Shown here: positions 1 to 9,168 of the stretch, piece after piece
Layout: every line of letters starts with the position of its first letter
Numbering within the stretch: position 1 is the first letter of the stretch
From: Caulobacter hibisci
GTDB taxonomy: Bacteria; Pseudomonadota; Alphaproteobacteria; Caulobacterales; Caulobacteraceae
Assembly: GCF_016135805.1 (NCBI RefSeq)
Contig: NZ_JADWOX010000006.1
Location: 186,001 to 250,000, forward strand
Direction of reading: 5' to 3'
Length of the DNA stretch: 64,000 bases
Notes under the pieces: generated by a model
Databases searched by the model: none
Seen by the model: only the letters and a program-made list of their open reading frames with translations
What the model was told of the DNA's origin: nothing
Program-made: the position numbers and the translations under genes

Positions 1-1770
1 CGCGAAGAGCTCGAAACTCAGGCGGTACTCCTGTTCTGGCAGTTGCATCAGCAAGGGCGCTCGGATCCTCGCCGCGTTCAGGGCTGGCGAGATGAGACGC
101 CAGCGCTCGGGGGTCTCTTCCGGCGCGCCCAGGCCCCAACTGCGCCTGAGCACGGCGTGGTTGTCGCGGCCCGCCGCACCGTGAAGCCAGTAGTAGGCCG
201 GTTCCATCTGGGTTGAAGCGATCGATGCTGCGGCAAGCAGGTTGCTGTTCATGGCCGTCCAGGTCGTGACCTCGCTGCCGAAGCTGAAGCCGCCCATCCC
301 GACCTTGTCGCCGTCGACGAGGCCTTGGCTGGCGAGCAGGTCGATGGCGGCCGAGACCGCCGACAAGCCGGTGCGATAGTCAGAGACCGGATCGTGGTTA
401 CTTTCGGACTGGTAGGCCTTGTTGACGCAGAGTGTCGCGATCCCGGCCTGCGCCATGGCCGCAAGCGGGAACTCGTCACCGAAGCCTCCGCGCAGGAAGC
501 CCTCGCACACATAGTAGGTGACGAAGAGCGGGCCGCGGCGCGGTGGGCCGGGCGGCGACATCAGCCAGCCGGAGAAGGTCCGTCCGTCGGCATCGCGCCA
601 TTCGAGCAAACGCACCGGAGGCCTAGCGGTAGCCTCCAGCACGGCGTTGGGCGCGGCGAGTACACGTGGCTCGCGATCCCCGCCCAGAGCGATGAGAAGG
701 AGTTTGGGCGGGGTTGAGGGGGCGGCGACGACGCAGACAGCCGCGACGTGGGTCAGGGCGCAGGGCGTGGCGGCCGCGCCGGCTGGACCGCCGCCGCCCA
801 CCAGCCCCTCCGCGCGTGTCAAAGTGCGCAGCGCGCCGGACGCCGGGCGCCAGGCAACCAGCCATTGTCGGCGGGCCGCATCGCCCAGCGTCAGGATGAC
901 CTCGTCAGCGCCGGGACGCCACGCCAGGCTCTTGACCAGAGCGCAGGGCTCGCCGAAGCAGTTCGCCGTCTGGCCTGATGGACGCTCGACCCGGACACCG
1001 CGGCGCTCGTCTTGGACGATCAGGGCGAGGCCGTGACCGTCCGGCGACCGCGCTCCGACGGGTTGCAACTGAGGCGACGCTGGCGCGTCCATCGGAGCAG
1101 CCGCGCCGGGAACCGCCAGGGAGACCGCCTTGCGTACGGTCGGCGTGGCGGCCAGCAGGCCCTGGCGTCGAAACCACGCGCCCGTCAGCCGCTGCGCCGA
1201 GAGGCGACCGTTGATCTCGCCGGCGGCGAACAGGCTCTGAGCCGGGTCGATCGAGGCGTCGATGCGGACGCCTTGGTCTTTCTGGCGTTGCTCCTCGGCC
1301 TCGATGGCCGTCCGACTGGGACCGACCGAAAAGGTCAGGCGCGCGCCGCTGTCGGCGAGCGCCAACTCGCTGACGTCTCCCGCTTCAGCGGTTAGGGGCC
1401 GCGCGCCGTCCCGAAGATCGACCGCCCAGGCCTGAACGCCCTCGCCGATCCGGGCCCGGATGTAGAAGGTCCGGCTGTCGGACGACCACAGCGGCGGTTC
1501 CGCCGGCAGCGTGCCGGCATAGGTCCAAAGGGCCTTGCCGCCATCGGCGACCCGGCGCGGGGGCGTGTCCCGGTCGAGTTCGGCCACCCACCAGGACAGC
1601 TCGGTCACGTTGCGGGCGAGCGACGGCTGCTCTTGGCGGAAGGCTACCCAGCGGCCATCTGGTGAGATCGCGAGGCTGGAAATGTCGACGACCTCGACCA
1701 GCTGGTCGAGCGTCGGCGGCGCAGCTGCGATCACGCTCGCGGCCGCCGCCAGGACGGCGAGGCTCACCAT
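1..1770 (-). CDS. atxE: Atxe2-type lasso peptide isopeptidase (partial, runs off the left edge)
   Basis: Translating the minus strand from the ATG at 1770 gives 590 codons without a stop up to the window edge. The protein has a hydrophobic, Ala-rich N-terminus that looks like a signal peptide (residues 1-17), a propeller-like middle with several S/SPDGR-type turns, and the start of a prolyl-oligopeptidase catalytic domain with the nucleophile motif GGFSFGSE (Ser496). Catalytic Asp and His lie beyond the edge. Known family members cleave the isopeptide bond of threaded lasso peptides after import. The start overlaps the TonB receptor stop (1764-1766), so translation is probably coupled. The order sigma factor, FecR, TonB receptor, isopeptidase matches known Caulobacter lasso clusters. 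A generic S9 peptidase is the alternative, but the context and the serine motif favour the isopeptidase. Confidence 0.85.
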   Translation of the reverse strand, partial: MVSLAVLAAAASVIAAAPPTLDQLVEVVDISSLAISPDGRWVAFRQEQPSLARNVTELSWWVAELDRDTPPRRVADGGKALWTYAGTLPAEPPLWSSDSRTFYIRARIGEGVQAWAVDLRDGARPLTAEAGDVSELALADSGARLTFSVGPSRTAIEAEEQRQKDQGVRIDASIDPAQSLFAAGEINGRLSAQRLTGAWFRRQGLLAATPTVRKAVSLAVPGAAAPMDAPASPQLQPVGARSPDGHGLALIVQDERRGVRVERPSGQTANCFGEPCALVKSLAWRPGADEVILTLGDAARRQWLVAWRPASGALRTLTRAEGLVGGGGPAGAAATPCALTHVAAVCVVAAPSTPPKLLLIALGGDREPRVLAAPNAVLEATARPPVRLLEWRDADGRTFSGWLMSPPGPPRRGPLFVTYYVCEGFLRGGFGDEFPLAAMAQAGIATLCVNKAYQSESNHDPVSDYRTGLSAVSAAIDLLASQGLVDGDKVGMGGFSFGSEVTTWTAMNSNLLAAASIASTQMEPAYYWLHGAAGRDNHAVLRRSWGLGAPEETPERWRLISPALNAARIRAPLLMQLPEQEYRLSFELFA

Positions 1771-4700
1771 GCCTTGGTCAACTGCACGGCCACCGAGCGG
1801 CCAATGGGACTGGCGTTGTCGCTGTCGAAGCCGATCCCAGAGGTCGAGGTCTTCATGTTGGCGTAGGGCGGATCCTTGTCGAAGAGGTTGGAGAGCGCCA
1901 GGCTCGCCCGCAGGCCGGCCATTCGCCCCGTCTCGAAGCGGTATCCGAGATTTAGGTCGACGGTCGTCCAAGCGTCGATGTGCTCGTTCGGGGTGACCGT
2001 CTGGTTTCGATAGCCGTCGGTGAAGTTCACGAAGCCCGCCAAGTCCCAGGGACCCACGCTCAAGCCCGAGCGCAGGCGCCAGCGCAGCCGCACGGGATTT
2101 CCCACCGTGCCGACCGACTCGACGCGGGGCGAGCCGTCGGTGACGGCTTGTTCGACGCTCATCACATAGGTGGCGGCAAGGCCCAGGGACAGCTGGCCCC
2201 AGCCCAGCGCCCGGCGGTAGTCGATGTCGAGATCGACACCGTCCTCGTCGACGACCGCCAGGTTCTGGACGCGCGCGTCGACAATGACCTTGATGCTGGA
2301 GGCGGCGATGTTCAGCGGGTTGGAGAAGTACGGACTGGCGTAGTAGCCGGCCACCACGCTGGCGTCGGGATTGTCGGTCAGCAGCGCCGCATAGCTCGCA
2401 CGGTTGATCAGGGCGTTGTAGATGTCGCCGTTGATGCTGCTGATGCGATCGCGATAGCGCACCTGGAAATAGGTCGCCGACAGCTTCAAGTTCGTAGCCG
2501 GTTTCCATTCAGCCGTCGTGGTCCAGGTCTTGGCCCGCTCCGGGCCGGTCCCGGGCTTGTTGCCGATCAGCGCCAGGACCACGGTGCTGCCGCTGGCGGC
2601 GTTGGGATCGCTGAGCGACACGGGTTGATAGAGCCCGCTGCCCACCCCTTGGCGCATGTCGTAGAAGCTTGGGGCGCGAAACGAGGTCCCATAGGCGCTC
2701 TTCAGCGTCACGCCGCGCAGCGGCGACCAGTCCAGGCCGATCTTCGGGTTCCGGGTGACGCCGAAGTCGCTGTAGCGCTCGATACGGCCGGCCAACGAGG
2801 CCTTGAGCTGACGTACGCCGGGCATGTTCATCGTCTCGTCGACCAACGGCAGGAGGAGTTCGGCGAAGCCGGCGTCGACCTGGCGCGGGCCCGGCAGGTT
2901 CAGCCGGCTGGCGGACGGGGCGGCCGTGCTGATGTAGTTGAGGCTGTCGAGCCGATAGCGCTCGTCCCGGTGTTCGAGTCCGACAGCTAGACGCGCCGAG
3001 CCGGCTGGGAGGTCGAACAGCGGCCCGTCCGCCTTCAGGTCGGCCGACAATGCCTGGTAGACGCCAAAATTGGCCGCGAAGCCGCGGATCGACTCGATCG
3101 TGGCGGCGTTGGTCGAACCGGCGTCGCCGAACAGATTGTACGCCGTCGCCGGGTTGGTGTCGGCCACCGCCAGGCCTAGTCGGTAGGTGTTGACGTAGTT
3201 CTTGGTCAGGGTGTCTTCGTCCTGACGGCCAAATCCCAGGCTGGCCGACGCCGACCACGATCCGAACATCTGTCGGACGCCGAACGCGCCGTCGTAGGCC
3301 CGGACGTGGGCGGCGTAGAGATTGGGGCCCAGGTCCTTGATGAAACTGTAGAGCACCCGCACCGGCTGATGCGTGCCGATGGGATCGACGTAGAAGGGGT
3401 TGGTGACTGGGACGGTGACGGCGCTTTGCGAGGTGGTCAGAGCCCGGAAACTGGTCCGACGGTCGGCGACCAGCAACTGGCCAAACACGCTTGTCCTGGC
3501 TCCTAGGTCCTGTTCGGCGCGGACATAGAGCGCCTGGCGCGTTTGCCGCGGCAGGATGTCGGTGTCGACGCGGCCGTCCTGGTAGTTGATCTTGTTGGCG
3601 ATAAGCTGGTCGGCGCGAAGGCCCACGCCGTTCTGGCCGGCCGGGATCGCATAGTAGCGGCCGCCGGTGAAGATCGTGCCTGGGCTCGAATAGAGCGAGC
3701 GATAGTCGCCGCCGCCGAACGAACGCAGATCGGCGGTGACGTAGCCGCGCTTCGAGGCGGCCAGGGCGTCGCGTCGGTTGATCTCATAGCCGACCACCAG
3801 CCGGCCTCCTTCCCAGGCCTTGCCGGCGAGCAGGCCGAACTGGGCCTCTTCGGCGCCCCCCTTGGCTCCGCCGTAGCGCAACTGGGTGGTCAGGCCCTCG
3901 TAGCGATCTCGAAAGACGACATTGACCACGCCGGCGACGGCGTCGGACCCGTAGAGGGCCGAAGCGCCGTCGGCGAGCACTTCTATGCGTTCTATCGCCG
4001 TTGACGGGACCAGTGAGATGTCGGCGAAGACGCCGGTCCGGCCGCCCATTGGCGGCCGAGATCCGTTGAGCAGGACGAGGGTCGAGCTGGCGCCCAAGCC
4101 GCGCAGGTTCACGCCCGAACCCGCGGCAAGGTTGGCGCTGCTGCCGTTGCGGCCGGTGCCGTACATGGTGCCTTCGTTGGGGCCGCCGCCGAAGTTCTGC
4201 GGAATAGACTGCACGATCTGCTGAGTGGTGGCGTAGCCGCTGGCCTCGATATCCTCGCGGCCGATGGCGATCAGATTAGAGCCAACGGGCGCGGCGCCGC
4301 GGATCCGGGTTCCGGTGACGACGATCTCCGACAGGGCCTCAGCGGCGCCGGCCTGGCGCTCCCCCAGGCCGGCGTCCTGGCCGGCGGGCTGCAGCACGAG
4401 CATGTCGCCGACCGGCGTGACCTTCAGGCCCTGCCCAGCCAGCAGGGCGGCGTAGGCCTGATCGGCGGTGTATTGGCCCTTCAGCGCCGGGGCGGTCTTG
4501 CCCCGCACCAAGCTGCTGGAGACCACCACTTGGCGGCCGGAACGCTGGGCGACCTGGCCCAGGGACTTGCCCAGCGACTGGACCGGCAGGTCGTAGTCGC
4601 GCGCGGTGTCCTGGGCGGCGGCGGGCGCGGCCAGGACCAGGGTGACGGCCGCGACGCTGGTCAGCAGGCCGTGGCGAAGCGTGGTGTGGTGTTGGAACAT
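1764..4700 (-). CDS. TonB-dependent receptor with N-terminal STN signalling domain
   Basis: Outer-membrane importer of 978 residues. A signal peptide (hydrophobic stretch ending APAAAQD) is followed by an STN secretin/TonB short domain (about residues 35-105), a TonB-box-like EIVVTGTRI, a plug domain (about 125-265) and a long beta-barrel ending in aromatic Trp. The STN domain normally contacts a FecR-type anti-sigma factor in the periplasm, and such a protein is encoded just upstream. Together with the isopeptidase downstream, the likely ligand is a lasso peptide, although the ligand cannot be read from sequence. I chose the ATG at 4700 over a TTG at 4712 because a G-rich ribosome-binding stretch sits just before it. 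Confidence 0.9.
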   Translation of the reverse strand: MFQHHTTLRHGLLTSVAAVTLVLAAPAAAQDTARDYDLPVQSLGKSLGQVAQRSGRQVVVSSSLVRGKTAPALKGQYTADQAYAALLAGQGLKVTPVGDMLVLQPAGQDAGLGERQAGAAEALSEIVVTGTRIRGAAPVGSNLIAIGREDIEASGYATTQQIVQSIPQNFGGGPNEGTMYGTGRNGSSANLAAGSGVNLRGLGASSTLVLLNGSRPPMGGRTGVFADISLVPSTAIERIEVLADGASALYGSDAVAGVVNVVFRDRYEGLTTQLRYGGAKGGAEEAQFGLLAGKAWEGGRLVVGYEINRRDALAASKRGYVTADLRSFGGGDYRSLYSSPGTIFTGGRYYAIPAGQNGVGLRADQLIANKINYQDGRVDTDILPRQTRQALYVRAEQDLGARTSVFGQLLVADRRTSFRALTTSQSAVTVPVTNPFYVDPIGTHQPVRVLYSFIKDLGPNLYAAHVRAYDGAFGVRQMFGSWSASASLGFGRQDEDTLTKNYVNTYRLGLAVADTNPATAYNLFGDAGSTNAATIESIRGFAANFGVYQALSADLKADGPLFDLPAGSARLAVGLEHRDERYRLDSLNYISTAAPSASRLNLPGPRQVDAGFAELLLPLVDETMNMPGVRQLKASLAGRIERYSDFGVTRNPKIGLDWSPLRGVTLKSAYGTSFRAPSFYDMRQGVGSGLYQPVSLSDPNAASGSTVVLALIGNKPGTGPERAKTWTTTAEWKPATNLKLSATYFQVRYRDRISSINGDIYNALINRASYAALLTDNPDASVVAGYYASPYFSNPLNIAASSIKVIVDARVQNLAVVDEDGVDLDIDYRRALGWGQLSLGLAATYVMSVEQAVTDGSPRVESVGTVGNPVRLRWRLRSGLSVGPWDLAGFVNFTDGYRNQTVTPNEHIDAWTTVDLNLGYRFETGRMAGLRASLALSNLFDKDPPYANMKTSTSGIGFDSDNASPIGRSVAVQLTKAW

Positions 4701-4808
4701 GAGGGCCCCCAAACCCGGCGGACCGCGCCGATCGCGATCTGTCTGGGGGCCTTGACGAGGTAGGCGGGGTTCACCCCCCGAAATAGTTCATGGGACCGAC
4801 GAAAATCG

Positions 4809-5777
4809 TCACGCCGCGTTGCGCGCCAGCACGTAGTCGCCGTCAGGCGCGGCTCGCAGGGTCAAGCCGAAGGCGGCCGCCAAGGCCTTTGACAGCTCTT
4901 CGGGTCGCGTAACCCGGAAGCCGCCGCTGACCTGCAGCCGCGCCAGGCGCGGATCGGCCAGCCGGATCTTCCGGGCGCTGTAGCGATTGGCCTCCGCCAG
5001 CACCGCGTCGAGCGGCGCGGCGTCAAAGGTCAGCAGGCCTGTGGGCCAGTCGCGGCTGGCGGCGGGCGCCGCATGGGGGGCGCTTGGGCGGCCTCTTTCC
5101 AGCGCAACCTGCTGGCCTGGCGCCAGGCGCAAGTCGCGGACCGGCGTTGGGCCGCCCACGGCGTCGACGGCGATGTCTCCGCTGATGAGGGTAATGTCGG
5201 CGCGGTCGGAATCCAGGCGGTTGAGATCGAAGACGCCCCGGCTGGCGCGGACGCGCGCCTGGCCGGCCCGCGCCGCTAGGTCGATCGGCGTTTCGACCCG
5301 GGCCCGGCCGCGCTCCAGGCTCAGGATCGGGCGACCCGAACGGATATGGGAAGTCAGGATGGAATCGGTGTCGAGGGTCACCCTCACGCCGTTCGCCAGG
5401 GTCAGGGTGCGGATCTCGCCGACGGCGGTGGCGTAGCGGTCGCTTCCAGGCGACCAAGGTGTTCGGCCTTGCGACAAGACCGCGGTCAAGCCAACCGCCG
5501 CGGCGACGCAGGCGGCCAAGGCGCCCCACCAGAGGGCCGGCGGTGAGGTTCGGCGGGCGGGGCTTTGCCGCATCCGCAGGCCGGCCAGTCGGGAATGTCC
5601 GAGGATGGCGGAGGTCTCGAAGCGCTCGACCATACGGTCGTAGGCCACGCGCCGTGCCTGGTCTTGGGCGCACCAGGCCTCGAACTCGGCGCGCGCGGCC
5701 TCCCCGCCAGGAGCACGTAGGCGAGCAAACCAGCTGGCTGCGGCCTCGCGCAGCTTGTCGTCTTCCCCGATGATCAT
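4809..5777 (-). CDS. FecR-type anti-sigma factor
   Basis: 322 residues. The N-terminal cytoplasmic domain (DUF4880-like, with an ASWFARL-type start) should bind the sigma factor. One membrane segment lies near residues 82-103, followed by a periplasmic FecR domain (about 110-220) and an STN-like C-terminal region (about 245-315) that resembles the receptor signalling module. The protein relays ligand occupancy of the TonB receptor to the sigma factor. It begins 10 bp after the sigma-factor stop codon, and 108 bp separate it from the receptor start. The three genes form the usual cell-surface signalling cascade. Confidence 0.9.
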   Translation of the reverse strand: MIIGEDDKLREAAASWFARLRAPGGEAARAEFEAWCAQDQARRVAYDRMVERFETSAILGHSRLAGLRMRQSPARRTSPPALWWGALAACVAAAVGLTAVLSQGRTPWSPGSDRYATAVGEIRTLTLANGVRVTLDTDSILTSHIRSGRPILSLERGRARVETPIDLAARAGQARVRASRGVFDLNRLDSDRADITLISGDIAVDAVGGPTPVRDLRLAPGQQVALERGRPSAPHAAPAASRDWPTGLLTFDAAPLDAVLAEANRYSARKIRLADPRLARLQVSGGFRVTRPEELSKALAAAFGLTLRAAPDGDYVLARNAA

Positions 5778-5787
5778 GTCGTGCAGT

Positions 5788-6342
5788 CTAGGGCCGGCTC
5801 AGAGCGCGGTCGATATGGGCGATCGCTCGGCCCATCTGCTTTTCGACGCCGCCCAGGCTCATGCCGATCACGACGGCGATCTCGGCGTAGGTCCGGCCAT
5901 CCAGTCGGTGCATCAGAAAGATCTCTCGGGTCTTGGGCTTGAGCGCCATGACCGCGGCTTCATAACGGGCCAGGGTCTGGCGGGCGACCAGCGCCTGGTG
6001 AGGGTCGCTGTCGCTGGCGGCGAGCGTTTCAGGATCGAAGGCGGCCAGCCGCCGCTCGTGGCGGCCCGCCGCGCTCTTGGCCCGATCGCGCAGCAGGTTG
6101 CGGATGATGAGCTTCAGATAGCCTTCGGGATTGCCGATCGGTCGACGCCGGGCCGCATCGGTCAGGCGCAGGAACGCCTCCTGGGCCAAATCCTGGGCCT
6201 CCTCGCGATTGAGCGTCCGCCTGACCAGAAAGCGCAGCAGCGCGGGGGACTGGCCGCGCACCAAGGCCTCGAGCCGGGTGTCCTTGGCCGCCTCCAGGCG
6301 GACGGACGCTGTCTGGGGACGGTCTTGGATCTCGAACGTCAT
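5788..6342 (-). CDS. ECF sigma factor, FecI type
   Basis: 184 residues from the ATG at 6342. Region 2 is seen in ALLRFLVRRTLNREEAQDLA and the following helix, and region 4 in RTYAEIAVVIGMSLGGVEKQ, the DNA-binding helix-turn-helix. The open frame continues upstream to 6564, but that extension has no sigma-like content, so I set the start at MTFEIQ. The gene heads the operon of FecR, TonB receptor and isopeptidase. It is expected to transcribe receptor and peptidase genes when the receptor binds its ligand. Confidence 0.88.
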   Translation of the reverse strand: MTFEIQDRPQTASVRLEAAKDTRLEALVRGQSPALLRFLVRRTLNREEAQDLAQEAFLRLTDAARRRPIGNPEGYLKLIIRNLLRDRAKSAAGRHERRLAAFDPETLAASDSDPHQALVARQTLARYEAAVMALKPKTREIFLMHRLDGRTYAEIAVVIGMSLGGVEKQMGRAIAHIDRALSRP

Positions 6343-6903
6343 CCGCGCCCGTCCCGTCGAGGGGGCGAACAGGGTGGCGCCCCGGCTCTGCTTTGCGTCG
6401 TCATATCCGCCTCCGCTGAGGCGGTGGGCCGGCGAAAGGCCGGTCCGATGAGAGCACAGGCTTGAGTGAGGGGCGGCCGTCATCGACGGCGCCGCGCGCG
6501 CAGCACGCCGGTCGCGCCGGGGCGGAGCCGGACACGAAGCGGTTTGTTCAAGCGAGGTTCTCACGCCTCGACGCCGCGCTTTCAGCGGCGTGAGCGGAGT
6601 CTAGAACGGGGTTCGGCGACTGCGCAAGAGTCCCTGACGGTGCGGCGGGACGGCGCCGCTTATCTGGACGGGCCGGAGGCGCGGTTCCCGCAGCAGCGCA
6701 GGTCGACGCCGGGAACGCTCGCAAGCCCCGGGCGCGGGGGGCCGCTGATGGTCGGTCTCTCGATCAGTTCGGCTTGGACACTGTCGATGACGGTGCCCTG
6801 AGCCAGGCCTTTCATGCGCGCCAGGTCAGCCCGCCTGGGTGGCGCTCAGTGTGCAGACCAAGCTCGGCTCATCGCCAATCTGGCAAGGGCCCGCCGACTG
6901 GCC
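6343..6903. other. Intergenic region upstream of the ECF sigma operon
   Basis: These 561 bases hold no gene I can support on either strand. I looked for a short lasso precursor here (leader with a Thr near its end, then a core beginning with Gly or Ser) and found none. The region must contain the promoter and leader of the sigma-factor operon. It includes one inverted repeat at 6560-6594, listed separately. The remainder is ordinary GC-rich sequence. Confidence 0.5.
6560..6594. promoter_or_regulatory. Nested inverted repeat in the sigma-operon leader
   Basis: An outer pair CTCACGCC / GGCGTGAG encloses an inner pair CGCCGC / GCGGCG around a GCTTTCA loop. On the minus strand it would lie about 220 nt ahead of the sigma-factor start, inside a long leader if transcription begins near 6600. 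No U-tract follows in either direction, so it is not a clear intrinsic terminator. Role unknown. Confidence 0.35.
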
Positions 6904-7263
6904 TCAACGACTGGATAGGAAAAAGGTATTGCCGTCAGGATCTTGAAAATAGACATGGGGAAAGGGCTTCGATTCCGGCGGCCCTAGAAACACGACGCCC
7001 TTGGCCGACAAGCGTTCATATTCGTACTGAACGTTTTCGCATCCGAATGACCCGTTGAAGAAGGTGCCGACCCTGTCTTCATGGCCATCCGGTGTGAACA
7101 GCAACAGGCCTGTCTGCGCTCCGGGAATGCTAAGCTCGATCCAGCGTCGCTCTCCGACAGGTCGGTCCGTTGCGATCGTAAAGCCCATGACGCTGGTCCA
7201 GAAGACCAAGGCTCGCGCCTGATCCCGGGTTGGAATTCCGACATAGTTGAGCTTCTTGATCAC
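6904..7263 (-). CDS. VOC (glyoxalase/bleomycin resistance) family protein
   Basis: 119 residues from a GTG start at 7263 giving MIKKLNYVGIPT, a typical VOC first strand. The C-terminal FPHVYFQDPDGNTFFLSS is the characteristic last strand with the metal-binding region. These proteins bind a divalent metal and act as dioxygenases, isomerases or drug-binding proteins; the substrate cannot be inferred. No ATG exists upstream in this frame, and the longer open frame starting at 7338 adds sequence without family similarity. The gene is divergent from a small HTH gene with only about 60 bp between them. Confidence 0.75.
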   Translation of the reverse strand: MIKKLNYVGIPTRDQARALVFWTSVMGFTIATDRPVGERRWIELSIPGAQTGLLLFTPDGHEDRVGTFFNGSFGCENVQYEYERLSAKGVVFLGPPESKPFPHVYFQDPDGNTFFLSSR

Positions 7264-7323
7264 ATCGAGTTCCGGTTCGGCGCCGCCCAGGCTCCGCCCG
7301 GGTCCAACATGCAGGCGCGGGTG

Positions 7324-7611
7324 ATGACCGAAAAGCACTACAAGCTAGACGGCTACGTTCTGGACACCCTCATGCGGGATCTGGTCGGTCACGACCACCG
7401 TCCCTCCGCGTTCCTCGTCTACATCGCCTTGTCCGCGCTGGGCGAGGGCGCGGTCCCCCTCAGCCATGCCCAATTGGCCGAGCGCACTGGCCTTTCGAAG
7501 CGCAGCGTCCAGGCCGCGGCGCTCCACTTGGCGGAGCGGAAGCTGATCCGCGCCTCAAGAACAAGCCCGACCGACGTCACCCGCTACGAGGTCCTGACGC
7601 CCTGGCGTTGA
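7324..7611 (+). CDS. Small helix-turn-helix protein
   Basis: 95 residues from the ATG at 7324 (a GTG lies directly before it at 7321). The central part is a winged helix-turn-helix: SHAQLAERTGLSKRSVQAAA is the recognition unit, followed by a wing ending in DVTRYEVL. It resembles the HTH_36 or GntR-like replication/transcription regulators. The divergent position relative to the VOC gene suggests it may control that shared promoter, but this is an inference from arrangement only. Confidence 0.7.
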   Translation: MTEKHYKLDGYVLDTLMRDLVGHDHRPSAFLVYIALSALGEGAVPLSHAQLAERTGLSKRSVQAAALHLAERKLIRASRTSPTDVTRYEVLTPWR

Positions 7612-7642
7612 GTTCCGGCGACGATGTCGGGAGCCGTTGCGC

Positions 7643-8089
7643 TCATTTCGGCTGCCACAACTCGATCTTGGTTCCATCAGGATCTTGCAACCATATGAAC
7701 CGGCCGAACGCGTTGTCGTCATCCCGAGCCAAAATCGGAACGTCTTTCGCGTGAAGCCGCATGAGCATTGCGTCCATGTCGTCCACGGCGAAATTGATCA
7801 TGAAGTCGCGCGGCGAAGGCGCCATGTGATCGCTTTGTTCTGGGAACGCCATCCAGGAGATCTTGGGCGGATGCCCGGGGGCGTCGTAGGGCAGAGCAGC
7901 CCCGCCCCAGGCGGCGACCTCTAGCCCCAGGACGTCGCGATACCAGTTCGCCAGGACCTTGGGATCTTTGCTTTTGACGAACACCCCGCCAATGCCGGTG
8001 ACCCGGCCAGCCGGATCAGCCATCGCGGCTTCTGCGCAACTGAGCAGGACGGCCATCGCCAGAAGCCCTCCCCTTAAGATGTTCGCCAT
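7643..8089 (-). CDS. Exported VOC family protein
   Basis: 148 residues from the ATG at 8089; a GTG at 8101 is possible but less likely. A signal peptide (about residues 1-25, ending AAMA) precedes a single VOC domain with GIGGVFVKSKDPKVLANWY at its start and IWLQDPDGTKIELWQ at its end. The predicted location is the periplasm, which is less common in this superfamily. No substrate can be proposed. It is the second of three VOC genes in this half of the window; they are not close copies of each other. Confidence 0.75.
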   Translation of the reverse strand: MANILRGGLLAMAVLLSCAEAAMADPAGRVTGIGGVFVKSKDPKVLANWYRDVLGLEVAAWGGAALPYDAPGHPPKISWMAFPEQSDHMAPSPRDFMINFAVDDMDAMLMRLHAKDVPILARDDDNAFGRFIWLQDPDGTKIELWQPK

Positions 8090-8259
8090 TGAGCATTCCA
8101 CCCACCCTTCGTCGCAGGCCGATCCCTGCGCTCCCGGCTATACCGGGAAAACCGGACGTCGGCCCATTATGGCAGTAATTGCTATGGCAATGAGCTGCAT
8201 TGCGAGCGGTGGGTTCGTGGGATTTCGACCGGTGGTCTGCGGCGGGTGCCGAAGGATGT

Positions 8260-8291
8260 AAGAGCGCCGCGTTGTGAAGCACGGCGCTCTT
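8260..8291 (-). terminator. Probable terminator of the flavin split-barrel gene
   Basis: A perfect 10-bp inverted repeat (arms AAGAGCGCCG at 8260-8269 and its complement at 8282-8291) with a 12-nt loop lies 7 bp after the stop of the 8299-8805 gene. The trailing U-run on the minus strand is short (CTCTTAC), so termination strength is uncertain. Confidence 0.6.
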
Positions 8292-8298
8292 CCAATGG

Positions 8299-8805
8299 TC
8301 AGAGATCGACCTTGGCGTTGTCGCCCATTTCCGGGGCGCCGCCGGTCACGACAGCAGCCACCATTTTCACCAGGGCCACCGCCTTGCCTGGGCTGTCCCA
8401 CAACTCGCCGCGCCGAGGCGTGACCGTCAGCAGTCGGATCGTCGGGTCGGTGGCGTCATCCCACCAGGCTTCGTCGGCCTTCGTCCAGAGCTCGGTGATC
8501 TTGGCGCGGTCGTTGGTCACCCGGGCGTCGCCGGAGACGAGCACATACTTGTAGTTGCCGTTGTCGGCCCACGCGCAAGACACATTGGGATATTGCTCGA
8601 GCTGGGCGTTCTTTTCGCCGCTCTCATCCACCAGAAAATAGATGGCATGCTCTTCCTGGCGAACACGGGCGGAAAGCGGCCGGCTCTGCTGCTCGCTGCC
8701 GTCCCAGGTCGTGAACATGCAGATATCGATCTTACCGGCCAACTCCCAGATGCGATCGCGCACCTCTTCCGGCGGTTTGGGATTGTCGTCTTGCCGCTCT
8801 TTCAC
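8299..8805 (-). CDS. Pyridoxamine 5'-phosphate oxidase family (general stress FMN split-barrel) protein
   Basis: 168 residues from a GTG start with an excellent ribosome-binding site (AAGGAGG, eight bases upstream). The fold is the FMN-binding split barrel: KIDICMFTTWDG, then RPLSARV, then IYFLVDESGEKNAQLE and VSCAWAD. This matches the general stress protein 26 branch rather than true PdxH. Such proteins bind flavin and are often induced by stress; the physiological reaction is usually unknown. It is monocistronic, with a terminator-like hairpin following. Confidence 0.85.
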   Translation of the reverse strand: MKERQDDNPKPPEEVRDRIWELAGKIDICMFTTWDGSEQQSRPLSARVRQEEHAIYFLVDESGEKNAQLEQYPNVSCAWADNGNYKYVLVSGDARVTNDRAKITELWTKADEAWWDDATDPTIRLLTVTPRRGELWDSPGKAVALVKMVAAVVTGGAPEMGDNAKVDL

Positions 8806-9168
8806 GGGCGCCTCCTTATGTGGAAGTGCCTCAACGTCCCGCGCGCGCGCCTGTTGCTCACTTATCGGACGGCGCTATGAGCGGACACAAGATCGCGCGC
8901 AGAAGACGACCTTATTGACGCCTCGCCCGTACGGCTTCGACGCCTTAGCGACTGGCTAGGGTGGAAGCAGGAACTCGGCGACGGTTCATATCCAGGTCCG
9001 ATGTCGGGCGTGCGCCACCGACTTCCACCCTTCGCTGCCGGTCCTAGGGTCCGCGTTGTCGGCCGGTCGCGCTAACAGCGGACGCGCGGAGCGCGCCAGA
9101 AACATGACCTTCGGAGCCGCGCTCTGCCGCCGATGAACGCGCCCGAGCGACTCATTGGAGCGAAGCCC
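8806..9168. other. Intergenic region without a supportable gene
   Basis: 363 bases between the flavin protein start and the amidohydrolase stop. Open frames here are short and lack coding character. It must include the promoter for the minus-strand gene ending at 8299. I see no clear repeat or terminator. Confidence 0.4.

Noticed and set aside
6343..6903. Possible lasso peptide precursor gene near the sigma factor
   Set aside because: No short frame has a leader-plus-core pattern with a plausible Gly or Ser ring start and an Asp or Glu at position 7-9.
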